Source of the DNA: Capsicum annuum | Lineage: Eukaryota; Streptophyta; Magnoliopsida; Solanales; Solanaceae | NCBI RefSeq assembly: GCF_002878395.1 | Contig: NC_061115.1 | Coordinates: forward strand, 156,035,941-156,099,940 | Length of the DNA: 64,000 nucleotides | Reading direction: 5' to 3' | Shown: piece after piece, positions 13,126 through 25,636 of the stretch | How positions within the stretch are numbered: the stretch's first letter is position 1 | Layout: every line of letters starts with the position of its first letter | Program-made: the position numbers and the translations under genes | The notes under the pieces: model-generated | Databases searched by the model: none | Told to the model about the DNA's origin: nothing | What the model saw: only the letters and a program-made list of their open reading frames with translations

Positions 13126-15164
13126 TGTAACGCCCCGAGAGTACACCCTGGATGCCACACGGTGCTTACAGTCCTAAGAAACCACAAACTAACCCATGAG
13201 CTGGTACCTGCTGTGAGCACTGAATAATATACTGATAACAAACATGTGCGGAAAGACCTGAATATGTCATAAGGTTTTAATATTGAAAATAATACAACTG
13301 AAATCCACAAGTTTGAAGCATAAGTGAAAAAGCTGAAAACTGACAACTAACTGATTGTCTGAAATGTCCAAAAGCCTCTAAAACTGACTGAATGAGAGTT
13401 GATGGGATAGGGCCCCCAACTAACTCCATCTGATTACTAAATTGAAATACTAAAATAACATAATCGATCCTCGAAATATGAGAATTCACCACTGCTACTG
13501 CTTTTGATACGTTGGGAGGTCTAGGTGTGGTCGGAAACCTGAGTGTCTGAACCTATAATATGATACATCATTACGTAAGAAATAAGTATGTGGTTAGTAC
13601 TTTGAATGTACTGGTATGCTAAATGAGGTTAGGCTGATGTGCATGGGCTCATGTGCATGAATAATAATTGACTGAATGAATAACATGAGATAACTGATGC
13701 ATAGTATGCATGAAGGTTGTAAAACCTGAGAATGCACCACTAAGCATATAACATGATACTGGAACAGTCTGTAAATTGAAATACTGAAATCTGAGTACTG
13801 ATTTAACTGATAAACTATATGTTATGATCAAGCAAACCTGAACTGACTTTCGAATTGAGACTGGACTGAAATTGTGGGAGCTATCATCTAACTGACATGC
13901 CCCAATATAAGCTAATTGGGGTCCAACCTATGACCCTTGTTGGAAGGGTGTCAGTACCATGCCACGGGTACTAACACTGGCTGTGTGGATCCATTAAAGT
14001 AAAGTCCCAAAGGACTAAAGAGCCACCCTCTACTGGCAGGTGCTTTGGTGAGATATATGTCAACCCTGAACTGGCAGGTTAACATCTTAATCTATGCTGG
14101 ATACATAGTTCTAGAATGCAAGGACTGCTATTAAAGGTCAAACCCTCAACTGGAAGGTAAGCATCCATCCTTGGGTTCACTCAGTGCTAAATTCTACTCC
14201 CAACTAGACTGACTCTGATTACTGGATTGAACTAAGCTTACTGACATGATAAACTGACTGAACTGATGATACTCTAATATATCCAAAACCATTCTAAAAA
14301 TGTTGAGACTAAGTAAATAGCTAAGTTTTCAGGTATTCATAACCCTCAGGACTCGATAACATTACCAGTAGAAACATACTAAAGCTTCAAAAGCATAAAA
14401 AGTAGTCATTGTTCAAAATTCACCTCTTAGGCATTTCATCAAACATATGAGGGTCATAAATTCTAGCATGGGAATAGTTAAATCATGGCATAATAACATA
14501 ATTTCAATTAAAAAATCATGGGCTAAGGATTTAACATGCAAATATCATCCTTCAAATGGATCAAAGGCTAATTCCAACAAAACATATGTAAACATGATAT
14601 AAAAATTAAAATTCACGGAAGTTCATGGATAAAATTCATGAAAACATGTAAAAGTCATGATTTTAAACTTTAAAGCGGATTCTTGGACTCCATGGTTGAA
14701 GAGGACCCATGAATGCAGATCTAACATATCTTAACTAATGAATTTTCATGAGTTCATGGTGATTTCTTGAAGCTTGAACTTGGATTTGAAGAAACTAGGG
14801 TTTTATTCTTGAGAGAGTTTGTGAAAAGATGAGTGATTTTTCCCTTTTGGTACCTTAATCTCGTGTTATCGGTGAGACAAAGTAAGGGGAAAATAACTCA
14901 AATACCCACACAAACTCGAAATTTATTAAACTGAACGTGGCTAATGACGCGGTAAGTGATGCATCGCGTCACTAAATTTTCGTGCCGCATCCCACCTCGC
15001 CAACGCGATAAGTGGCGGACTAGGAAGGTCAGAATAAAATCATCAAAGTTTAAGAGGCTTTGGAAATGACTAAGTCTTAACACTTAGTGAAATTTTTTAA
15101 GTCTTGGACCCCTTTAGCATGCAAGAGTGAGCTGAAATGAGCTAGGATCTTATGGGGTCTTACA
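13126..15164 (-). mobile_element. Solo LTR of a chromovirus-type element (minus orientation), 2039 bp
   Basis: It begins TGTAACGCCCC and ends GGGGTCTTACA on the plus strand, meaning a minus-strand LTR starting TGTAAGACCCC and ending GGGGCGTTACA. Its flanks are GATGC (13121-13125) and GAATC (15165-15169), a decayed 5-bp duplication. The right Tat LTR has the uninterrupted site at about 24350-24365. There is no internal domain or second LTR, so it is a recombination product. It carries a variant of the 26-nt terminal hairpin at 13164-13189. Its terminal region resembles the LTR of element C (45518-63309), for example the block next to the CCAGGGT motif. Confidence 0.85.
13164..13189 (-). other. 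Terminal 26-nt LTR hairpin, minus-strand solo LTR
   Basis: On the minus strand: stem GTTTGTGGTTT, loop CTTA, stem GGACTGTAAGC, followed by ACCGTGTG. Eleven possible pairs, about half of them wobble pairs. Confidence 0.6.
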
Positions 15165-15283
15165 GAATCATATCTTGGCAAGGCGATTTAGGATGACCGA
15201 TAAATCGAGCAACCACTTCGTAGCCATGGCACATCTAAAACTTAATCCGAGCTCACTTTACAACAAAATTTTATTTTTTTACA

Positions 15284-16721
15284 TTTACAATATATTAAAA
15301 GTTTGAAGACCCTTAAAAAAGTTATTTGAACTTTTTTGCCCTTCATTAAAAGACTCTCCTTTAGATAAAACTATCTTTTCACTATTTTTTAATTTATTAT
15401 TTAATTTTTTTAATTATAGTAACTAGACTCTTGAAATATATGGAACTCCTAAAATATATGGAAGGGAATTAATTAATATTTTTCTTTACTGGTCAATTGG
15501 AAAAATGCTCCTAAAATAGGATTCTATTAAGGAAACACTTCTATAAATATTAAGATTTACATTAAACTAGAGAAGAAATCAATTTACATATTTGGAGAAT
15601 ATAATTGATACTCATCTAAGCCATTTGATCAAAAGCTTTGGTGTGTCAGAATTTTTTAGTAACAAACAGATTATGTATGATATATATTTTTGTTTTTATG
15701 TTATTGTAGAGAGAGATAGGAGGAAGTTGAATTTATTGCACCTCAGATCAATCTCTATTTTTTCTCCTAATTTATGAAAGGTGTTATGGTAATAAAGTGA
15801 GTTTCGCCACGAATTATGAATATTTAAAAATTAATTTCTTTTAAATGATATTCAAAAATTAGAGTTGTGTATCAATATTTATAATCTATAATTGCTATCT
15901 CATTCTTTAGGGTCAAAATTTTCACCCGGACAAGAATTTCTATTACAATCAAAGTATTGTGATCACTGTTGTTTTGTTTTGTTGTAGTTTATAGGTGGTA
16001 GATGAATGCCAGTTGGCTTTGAAGAATTTCTTGTGTAAAAGTTAGATTTAATTGTATTATTTTGATATTTTTATTATCTTATTCTTTTATTTTTATGTAT
16101 AGATCAATCCTGGTCGACTTTGAGAATTTTTTTAGGTAAAGATTAGGTTTAATTGTATTATCTTAATATCTCTATTAGTTTATTATTTTGTGGTAGTTTA
16201 CAGGTAGTAGATGAATGTCGATCGGCTTTGAGGAATTTTTGTATGTAAAGTTTAAGTTTAGTTGTATTGTTTTGATTTCTCTTGTATCGTATCGTATTGC
16301 TGTAGTTTACAGGTAGTAGATAAATATCGGTCGACTTTGAGAAATTTTTTTAAGGTAAAGGTGATGTTTAATTGTATTGTTTTGATATCTCTACTTTGAT
16401 TTCTTTTTTTGTGTAAAGATTAGATTTGGTTGTATTATTTTGGTATCTTTATTTTTGCATTATTTTGTTATAGTTTGAGGTTTTGTGTAAAAATCAGATT
16501 TAATTTTTTTTTTATGTCTCTATCATTGAATTATTTTGTTACAGTTTACAGGTGGTAGATGAATGCCGATTGCCTTTGATAAATATTTTTGGTAAAGGCT
16601 GGATTTAATTAATTAAATTCTCTATCCTTATATATTCAAAAGATGTTGAATTTAATTATTGTATTCACATTTAAATTTATTAAAGTCAAGTACAAGCGCG
16701 AGGCGCATACACCTAAACTAG
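15284..16721 (+). mobile_element. Helitron-like insertion (1438 bp) with internal tandem repeats
   Basis: This segment is absent from the right Tat LTR. Comparison of the two LTRs places the insertion between A and T of an ACA/TATAT site without target duplication. The 3' end has a short GC hairpin (GCGC-GAG-GCGC, 16696-16706) followed 11 nt later by CTAG (16718-16721), fitting the Helitron CTRR terminus with a host T next to it. The 5' end reads TTTACAATATATTAAAAG rather than the canonical TC start, so that base may have mutated. Inside are about six diverged repeats of roughly 105 bp (about 15980-16600), each with TTACAGGTGGTAGATGAATG-like and TTTAATTGTATTATTTTGAT-like blocks. There is no Rep/helicase coding, so it is non-autonomous. 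Confidence 0.75.
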
Positions 16722-17520
16722 TATATACATATGTGTACACATGACTAATTTAGTTGTTTATTTTAGTATTTTCTGTCAAGTATTTGTGCATATTCTCGGT
16801 AACACATTTCAAGGTACTACTTGTAAAGAAAGCCCCAAACTTTATGTTTGTCTTTATTTCTCATTTATATGATTGTACATAAAGATAAAATATAGTGAAA
16901 ACTTTACTTTTGGATTGTCGGACGAAAATATTTTTACTTATAATGTTCGTCACGTATTTAGACAAAACTTAGGCCATTAATATTTACACAAATAAATAAA
17001 AATTAATCAATTACTTGCCACACATTCGCATAATAAACATTGAGTAATCTTTTCTTTTCAAGAAAAAAATGCAAAATAGTTTTTCTTTCATAGTACATAA
17101 AATATATTTTTCTTTTCATACGTCACAAAATAATTTTTTTTTCATATGAAATCTATGCATTTTAATGCATATCTTTTACATATTTTTCAAAATAATAAGT
17201 TTGTTTATATAATTAATACACATACCTTTACATTATTTTAAATATTTTTACCTCCTCCCTCAGTGATAAATTTAGTCTAGCCGGGTACCACATTTGTGAA
17301 TTCTGTAGGGTGCATAACCCCTTCTCTTCGGAATAACTTGAACCCTTACCTAGAATTTTAATTGTTTTTCTGCAAACTAAAAAACATTAGTCATACATAT
17401 TAATAAATAGATTTCCTTATTTTCCTTTAAAAATTAGGTGACAACTCTGTACAAAATTTAATTCTTTTCGAGTTAATAAGTCATGTTTATTTGACCATTA
17501 CAAAAACAGGGCAAGATAGA

Positions 17521-17540
17521 ATGACGACTTTGCTGGGGAC
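17521..17540 (+). promoter_or_regulatory. Primer binding site (tRNA-Arg type) of the Tat element
   Basis: ATGACGACTTTGCTGGGGAC follows the left LTR by two bases. It resembles the TGGCGACTCCGCTGGGGAC site used by Tat/Ogre elements (tRNA-Arg), with three mismatches consistent with CpG decay. Confidence 0.75.
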
Positions 17541-19980
17541 TAACAGTAGATTCTAACCATAATAGACCCAATTTTTCAATCGAGGGAGGTATTTTTATAT
17601 TTTTGCATACGATTAAATTCTTTGACCTTTTATCTGTTTATTGATAATTTTTTTTTACATTATTTGCACAAATTAGTTTTACTGCTTTCAATTATTTGAT
17701 TCATTACTTATCTTTTTATACACTACATCTATGCATTGTCAAAATTATTACACAATATTTTTTACTTTATTTAACAATAATCACAATTCCATCGAATCTT
17801 TGGCCGTACATTTCACACACTCTGGTTCACGAGGGGGTGTCTTACACTCCCTCAAATCTTCTTTGAATTTCATAGTTTCAGACTTGGTGCATTTAGGTTT
17901 GTGCGTATTCTCGCAATTATTCAGTCCTATTCTAAATCATTTAGGAAAATTCCTATTCTAGAAATAAATCATGCTATATACAAACTCATAAAAATATTCG
18001 AACTACATTTTGAGTTGATTTTTGTCCTGACAAGATACGTAGACAACATTATATTAGAGTTCGGTCTCTTTATTATTTCAAAATAATTTCTCCAGTATTC
18101 AAACTGGGGCAATTTTCTAGAACAGTTCAAAGACGCTCTTCAACGGTTTTCAAAGAGCTCAAGTAATAACTCCTCAAATCCAAATCTTAATAACATTAGT
18201 GCCTAGCCGACCCACCCTATGATCCTCACCTAATTATGATTTAAAAATATCTAGCTTCTTCTTTCGAACGTCATAAATCATTAAATTTATGGTGTATCGA
18301 TCTTTATTTTCAAAAACAAGGGTTCAAAACTCTTTTAGTCATAACAGTATTGCCAACTACGGCGAAATAAGATCATGACTTCTTCAATGTCTTGACTTTC
18401 CCAATCTTATCGACATATTGAAGTTGTTACAAAATCCCCTTCATGCTTGAGATTCATGCTCTTGATTGTTTGATTGAAATAATTTTGATGCTACAAGTAA
18501 TTCCTTCCTGATTTTCTTTCACATTATTTTCAAGGATGACCACCAGTCTTCTACATTCATACATGGTACATACAACTTTACAATTTTGCCTGAACTATGC
18601 AGACCTGATTCTTGTTTTTTCACAAGCTACGTAGGCAACCCTTATTTGGGTTCGGTCCCATTCTTTTTTCTAAATAACAAAAAATTAAAAAGTTAAATCA
18701 AAATTCTGACTTGGTTGGTACCAACACAATTAGGAGTGTGCATAAGAAAGAACAAAATAGTATGATAGAGAGGACCAACTTCATGGTAAATCATAGATTT
18801 TTTTGGTACCTTTTAGTCAAACCTGAGTGACACTTGAAAAAAAATTCTCTCGCATACATCTAAGACAAGAACGAAGTCAACCTCATTGTTTGAAGTGCAT
18901 TGTGTGGTGAGCTTTAGATTAGTTCATTGGATGGTATTGTTGTTCTAGAACTTGTCCTGAATATCTGTTGAGGCAAAATTCTGAGATTCACTTGGTTTGA
19001 AAAAGGATTGTAGGCCTTCTTTGATCTGATTGTGCCTTCCACAGCCCACCAAATGACATTAATCCCTAGCATTTCCCCCTTTGAGCCTAAAACCTTTTCC
19101 TTATATAACTACATCTGAGCCTATACCTTTTGAGTGCTTACATGAACTATCCCTTTCTTGGCCCACCTCCTTGAGTGCACTTAGTACGTACAAGTTGCGA
19201 ATAAAGATTCAAGATCAAAGGTGCCAAGGAAAAGGACGTATAGCCCTAGAAGAAAAAAAACAAAAGATGACTTTAAAAAAGGAGCAAAAACCTCCATAAA
19301 AAAATAAAACTCCAACAAAGATGAAGAATCTTCATAAAAACAATGAAAGAAAGAAAATACATCTATTGAAAAGAAAAGGGGAAAAGCTCCAGCACAAAAT
19401 TCAAATGAAGTCAAAGTAAACACAAAATAAGGGGCAAAGAAACACAACAAAGAAGATCAAGCATCAAAGCACGCCAAATGTCAAAAGCACGGATACAGTG
19501 CAATACTCATTGATGAATTAGTCACTTTTATCCCAAATGTCATCCTATCTGACCCCAAGCCTACATTACAAGCCAATAACAAGTCCTACAAGATCTTATC
19601 CTAAGTGTTCTCACATTAGTGGATACCTACATGAAGGCCAAGCCTATGGTATCACAACTGCATTGATTGAACTTCTTTCTGAGTGTGACTACATATTTCT
19701 AGACGTCTCTAAATTCAAAAGAAAAATACTCAAATAGGTGTGAAAATCAGACATTTTTTTTTGGAGAGGGAACTTGAGCATGAGAATAGGCATAGTTCAA
19801 AATCTTTATTTGAAGCAAGATGAACAAATCTTGTCGATACTTAGGTATGGCTGAGGTACGACTCGAAGCTATAGGAGTTACCCTAAAGTCGATCTCAGTT
19901 AGCTGGGAAAGAGATAGGGAAATTCTTATACACACTACTAATTGTTGGTTCCAACTACAGTCAAAGCACGATTATGCCTT
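17541..19980 (+). other. Non-coding 5' half of the Tat element interior
   Basis: No gag, protease or RT motif is readable in any frame; the reading frames present are short and unsupported. Two copies of a recurring block are visible at 18025-18068 and 18602-18660, each with a TACGTAGRCAAC core and a GTTCGGTC end; a third is at 22130-22178. Otherwise I see nothing but AT-rich sequence with a lysine-codon-rich stretch near 19240-19450. Confidence 0.6.
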
Positions 19981-19989
19981 TTTCAATGC

Positions 19990-20420
19990 ACGATTATGCC
20001 TTTTTCAACTTTTAACATTTCTTGCAAAAGAAAATACAAAACAATTTTCTACATTTTCACCTTTCAATATTTCTTGCAAAGAAAATACAAAACAATCTTC
20101 TGCATTTTCACCTTTTCATATTCCTCACAAAGAAAACACAAATAATTTTCTGCATTTTCATATTTCTTACAGAAAAATACAAAACAATCTTGTACATTAT
20201 CACTTTTCAATATTCCTTACAAAGATAATACAAAACAAATTTTGCATTTTCACCTTCCTATATTTGTTACAATGAAAATACAAAATCATCATCTACATTT
20301 TCACCTTTTAACATTTCTTACAAAAATAATACCAAAACAATTTTCTTTATTTTCATCTTTCAGCATTCTTTTTACCAAGAAAATACAAAAATAATTTTCT
20401 CCCATTCCAAACACATGCCT
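19990..20420 (+). repeat. Tandem array 1 in Tat interior: about 54-bp period, about 8 copies
   Basis: Each unit combines a TTGCAAAGAAAATACAAAAC-like block with TTTTCTGCATTTTCACC and a TTCAATATTTC segment. The period is a multiple of three, so open frames run through it with an 18-residue repeat; this looks accidental. Confidence 0.85.
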
Positions 20421-20489
20421 TCACATACATACATTAAACTTTACATGCAAGACGCCTACCTTCAAATACAGACAATTGACATTTCTTTT

Positions 20490-21395
20490 CAAAGCCCCAC
20501 CAGTCAAGAGGCTTTTACATTCTCATAGCCCCACCAGTCGAGAGTCTATTACCTTTCAAAGACCTGCCAGTCGAGAGGTTTTTACATTTTTATTGCCCCG
20601 CTAGTCGAGAGGATATTACCTTACAAAGCCTTACCAATCGAGAGGCTTTTACATTTTCATAGCCCCACCAGTCGAGAGACTATTAAATTTTGAAGCCCCG
20701 CCAGTCGAGAGGATTTTAAATTTTCATAGCCCTACCAGTCGAGAGGCTATTACCTTTCAAAGCCCTGCTAGTCGAGAGGCTTTTACGTTTTCATAGCCCT
20801 GCCAGTTGAGAGGATATTACCTTTCAAAGCCCCGCCAGTCGAAAGGCTTTTACATTTTCATAGCCTCGCCAGTCGAGAGGTTATCACCTTTCAATAGCCC
20901 TACCAGTCGAAAGTCTATTACTTTTTAAAGCCCCGCCAGTCGAGAGGCTATCACCTTTGAACAGCCTCGCCAGTCAAGAGACTATCACCTTTCAAAGCCC
21001 CACCATTCGAGAGGCTTTTACATTTCCATAACCCCGCCAGTCCAGAGGCTATTAACTTTCATATGATCTGCCAGTCGAGAGTTTTTTTATTTCATTGCCC
21101 CGTAAGTCGAAAGACTATCACCTTTTAATAGCCCCTTTAGTCGAGAGGCTATTATCTTTCAATTGCTCCGCCAGTTGAGAGCTTCTTTATTTCAATAGCC
21201 CCGCCAGTTGAGAGACTATTATATTCTCATTGCATCGCTAGTCTAAAGTACCCTTATCTCCATAGCCCTACCCGCTGAGAGACTATTAACTTTTTCTCTA
21301 TCAGTTGAGAGCTCTTTAATTTCAACATCCCGCCATTCGAGAGGCTATTACCTTTTAGTCATTCCACCAATCGAGAGGCCATTAGGATTCTATAA
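20490..21395 (+). repeat. Tandem array 2 in Tat interior: about 33-34-bp period, about 27 copies
   Basis: The unit core is AGCCCCGCCAGTCGAGAGGC followed by an AT-rich tail. Tails alternate between a TTTTACATTTTCAT form and an ATTACCTTTCA form over much of the array, giving a dimeric higher-order repeat of about 67 bp. Counting by eye gives 27-28 core copies, with decay towards the right end. Tandem arrays in the 3' part of Tat/Ogre elements are a known source of plant satellites. Confidence 0.92.
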
Positions 21396-21419
21396 TTCAC
21401 TAGTTGATGACCCTAGTTT

Positions 21420-21730
21420 TCATAGAAAATTGAGGATGACCATTATCATCAGTCTCCGTAGATAATCGAAGATATCATGCACCAAGACAACCAGAGGAAT
21501 TTCCTACAATCAACATCCATCTCCATAGATAATCAGAGATGTCATCAAGTCTTCATATACAATCGAAGACATCATTCATCACATTATTCTCCATAGACAA
21601 TTGGAGACGACAATCTACACCAGCTTCCATAGACAATTTGAGGTGTCATGCATCAAGTCTTTGTAAACAATCGAAGACATCATCATTTATACTCAAGTCT
21701 CCACAGACAATTAAAGAAATCATACATCTA
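21420..21730 (+). repeat. Tandem array 3 in Tat interior: irregular 40-50-bp repeat
   Basis: Recurring phrases are TCTCCATAGACAAT, TCGAAGACATCAT and CATCAAGTCT, about seven times with irregular spacing. The unit is unrelated to the two arrays directly to its left. Confidence 0.75.
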
Positions 21731-22275
21731 TTTAACAAAATTGCAATTCAGAACAACAACACATTTTTTTCAAATCTCATATATCATACACTAGGGAAAA
21801 TTTTAAGAATTGCTCTAATTTTTTTTTATTTTCTCATTTGAACTGCATTGACCTGATTCTCATGTCACTCGAGATATATAGGAAGCTCTATAAAGAGTTG
21901 ATCATCACAGCCCGTAATCATCCTTTCTCCCCAGCAAGTATACATCTTACATCCCTAGTATCTCACTGCTCAATACTGGGGTGATTTTTAAAGGAGCAAT
22001 GGGAAAACGTGAACATTTCCATTCCAAAATAGACGTCCTCTCAATAATCAATCCGCATGATCACTCGCCCCTAATGACAAGGCATGAGGAAATCTGGCTA
22101 TTTTTTTGAACTACACCCGACCTGATCCTCATGCAACGAGCGAGGTATGTAGACAACTCTAAATTAGAGTTCGGTCGAATTGTCATCAAAAATCATTTTT
22201 GTCGAGCAAAATTGGTTGCACGTCAATATTTTCATTTGAATACTTCTACATCGTCCTCAAATAAAAAAGGGAAAC
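21731..22275 (+). other. 3' end of Tat interior with polypurine tract
   Basis: No gene is present. The third copy of the TAYGTAGACAAC...GTTCGGTC block lies at 22130-22178. The tract TAAAAAAGGGAAAC at 22262-22275 abuts the right LTR and is the likely plus-strand primer. Confidence 0.7.
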
Positions 22276-25200
22276 TGTTGACTCCCAATTTTGGCTCTCC
22301 GTGCTTAAAATTAATGTCTTCGGGCTTCCTGATTGTTAAAGGACACAAAATATAATTTTCATATCTTTTAATAATTATTGACAAATTATTGATAATCATT
22401 CTTACTTTAAAATTTTTATCAATTTTTTATCATATTTTTAATTTTCATAATTTATTAATAATTCTCCTTATATTTGGATTTTTATCAATTCGTTATCATT
22501 TTTAACATTTTACAATTATTTGTACACGCGCACGACATGACATCATATTTTTATAAAATTGTCAAATTAATTAGATTTTTTAATATTTTCAACATTCTTT
22601 ACATTTTTCGTAATTTCAAATTAATACCTGCATTTTGTATATTTTTTAAAGTCTACAAATCTAAGTCGGATCAATTATTTTTACAAAGTATAATAGTTTG
22701 ATGTGTTGTCACATCCGACAATGACCACATAATAATGTCTTGTCACATCTGAAAACGACCACACAATAATGTCTTGTCACATCAGACAATGACAATTCAA
22801 AGACACCATCCTTTGGACAATAACTTTATTTGTTCGTTAAAAGAATGAAAATTCTATGATCAATACCCTAAGGACCAAAGGGTATGCTATTAAGAAAAAA
22901 ATAGGAACACCCCTTTACTTTGGATAATAATGAGTGTCAATATTTATTATAAATAGTTAAGGGGTGGAAGAGAAATTTGTTCATCTTTTCTCTCAAAACA
23001 CATTTTTCTTTCCTCATTTTTTTATTTTTTCTCTCCCCAAAATACACATGTATTTTTATTTCTCACATACAAAAACACACACAAAGCAATCGTACTATCT
23101 CCTTTCTATCTCCTTCTCTCTCTCCAAACCAATAAAATTTGTCGCCTCATCCGCTTTATTTTTTGCCGATGAAACTCGCCGGAGTCCTACGACCACCAAC
23201 AACTACGATAGTCAAATACCACTATTATGTGCCGCCCTACTCTTTTTCACCGACGTCGTCGGATTTAACTGCTGGACGACTGACAAAAAATTTCCCTGCC
23301 AGTACCCATAAAAATGGGCCAGATCTGGCCAAATCCTAATTTTCGGCGTTGTCCGGTGAACACCGTTGAAGCAACGCCGGCCCTTGTCTTCAATATCTCA
23401 TATTATATTTTTTTTTCTTTGTTAATATGCTTTCTTCTATAGATTTGGGAGTATTTGTGGTGCTATAACAAGTTTTTTCACTATTTTTGGGATTTTCTTT
23501 TACATTTATTAGTGACTTTGAATTTTCTGGCGAGATTCTTATTTTCTCCAACGAAGATCATCCCTTTTGTTGAGAGTTCTATAATTTGCTAACTATTTTG
23601 TTACTATTTGGATTGTTATTTTATATTATCCAGTTACTTTTATGTTGATCATTGATGGAAAAATTCTACTCCGGTGACTTCGTTCATGGTTTGCTGTATT
23701 TCCATTGGTTGGCTACTGTTTTGCACTGTTGGAACTAATTTTTGATCTTTTCCTCCTTTGTATTTTTATTACCCTGTGAACGAACAAATATTACACTACT
23801 TTGGCCGATGACACTATCTCCCCATCGGATATTTCTGAGGCCACCCCATAACAAAAGATGAATTTTTATTTCTCAAGTTTGCATACTTTATTTCAAAATA
23901 CATAGATGGTCGATGACACTATCTCTCCGGTGGATACTTGAGGTCACCCCGTAACAAAAGACGAATTTTTATTTCTCAAGTTTGCATACTTTATATCAAA
24001 ATAAATATATGGACAATGACACTATCTCTCCGTCGGATACTTGAGGCCACCCCGTAACAAAAGATGAATTTTTATTTCTGTAGTTTACATACTTTACATT
24101 AAAATAAATATATAGCTGATGACATTATCTTTTCGTCGGATTTTTGAGGCCACCCCATTATAAAAAATAGACTTTACTTTCTCAAATTTATTACTTTATA
24201 TCAATGGCCAACACTTGACCTATGAAGAAATTCTCCATCGATTTTTAAGGCCTCCCTAAATAAAAGATGGACATTACTTATTCAAATACGTAACAATAAA
24301 TTCGGCCAATGACAAAATTTTAAAATATAATGACAACACAAAGGGTTTTATGATGCGTATCTTGGCAAGGCGATTTAGGATGACCTATAAATCAAGAAAC
24401 CACTTCGTAGCCATGACGCGTCTAAAACTTAATCCGAGCCCACTTTACAATAAAATTCCATTTTTTACATATATTCATATGTGTACGCATGACTAATTTT
24501 GTAATTTATTTTAATATTTTTTGTCAAGTATTTGTGCATATTCTTGGTAATACATTTCAAGGTGCTACTTGAAAAGAAAGCCCTGAGCTTTATGTTTGTC
24601 TTTATTTCTCATTTACATGATTGTACTTAAAGATAAAACATAGTGAAAACTTTATTTTTAGAGTGTCGGGAGGGAACATTTTTACATATAATATTCATCA
24701 TGTATTTAGGAAAAACTTAGGCCGTTAATATTTACACAAATAAATAAAAAATTATTAATTAATTCTCACACATTCACATAATAAACTGTAATACCCCGTA
24801 TTTTCCTAGCTTGAAAATTCATTCCTAGAATGTTAAGGAATAACTTTCAAAATGAATAATATTTATTCCATGTGTAATTTTCAAGATTTCAACTTTTCAT
24901 TGTGTGGGAAATTGAATAAGATTTTCATCGATACCAAATTAGCCCAAATTCGACACTCGGTTGAGAAGTTAGAGCATTTTTAAGTTGACAGTGTGCCACC
25001 TGGACTCTCAGCGCGTCACGGAGAAGGAAAAAATAACAATCGTCAATTCTAGTGGACCCTCGCAATATTGGTGCATCGCGGAATGGTCCATTTTCCCATT
25101 TGTCAAAATCTAGTAGCCCAATGTGATCTTACCGCATTGCATTGGTGGTCAAAATGACATTTCAAAAGTGCACCGCGATTTCTCTGCATCGCGCCAAGCC

Positions 25201-25613
25201 CTCAGTTCTCAGTTGTCTATTTTCTGTGATCCAATGTGATCACGATGCGTCGCGCTAGGTTCCTATTTCGGAAAATTTTGATGGAAATTAAAATCTTCGT
25301 CTAGGGTTAAATTGGCCTTTTCCCATAATTTTATTTCATCCAGATATGAGATTTCATTCCTAAAATCATTCTCAAGTCATTCTTTATTGATTTTTCCCCA
25401 AATCAAGGCATTCTCTCTCAATGAAAAGAAAACCCTAGATCATCAACCTCCTTCCCAAAAAATCCAAATTTCCTCCATTAATTTCCCAAAGAAATTCAAG
25501 ATTAAGGATTCTCAATACAAGTACTCAAAGAATTCATCTTCAAACCATCAATAGAGATTCAAGATTCAAGTTTTAGCATCTAAGATCATCAATTGAGGTA
25601 TGTGGGGTATGAA

Positions 25614-25636
25614 CAAGGATACTCCTTTCATCCTTG
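25614..25636 (+). other. Internal LTR hairpin with compensatory changes (solo LTR version)
   Basis: Stem CAAGGAT, loop ACTCCTTTC, stem ATCCTTG, then TGCCCAAA. The equivalent in A, B and D has stem CAAGAAC with GTTCTTG (419-440, 7890-7911, 32275-32296, 39597-39618, 47472-47493, 53770-53791). The equivalent in C has CCATGGGT with ACCCATGG (46260-46282). It lies shortly after a GGTATGTG-like motif. Confidence 0.65.

Larger units (their letters stand above)
11068..17518 (+). repeat. Left (5') LTR of the Tat-type element, with two inserts
   Basis: Aligns along its length with 22276-27672. It is interrupted by a minus-strand solo LTR at 13126-15164 and a Helitron at 15284-16721, neither of which is in the right LTR. 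Net length is about 2.97 kb. It contains a TATAAATATT segment near 11742 followed by a pyrimidine-rich stretch with ACACAC and CTCTTTC runs, a plausible core promoter. The same arrangement occurs at about 22948 in the right LTR. Confidence 0.85.

Noticed and set aside
19820..20275. A 151-residue frame with an 18-residue repeat
   Set aside because: It is produced by the 54-bp tandem array; the frame is open only because the period is a multiple of three.
20490..21395. Regularly repeated short units resembling a CRISPR array
   Set aside because: The whole unit repeats with decay and there are no unique spacers. The context is a plant LTR retrotransposon, so it is a tandem satellite-like array.
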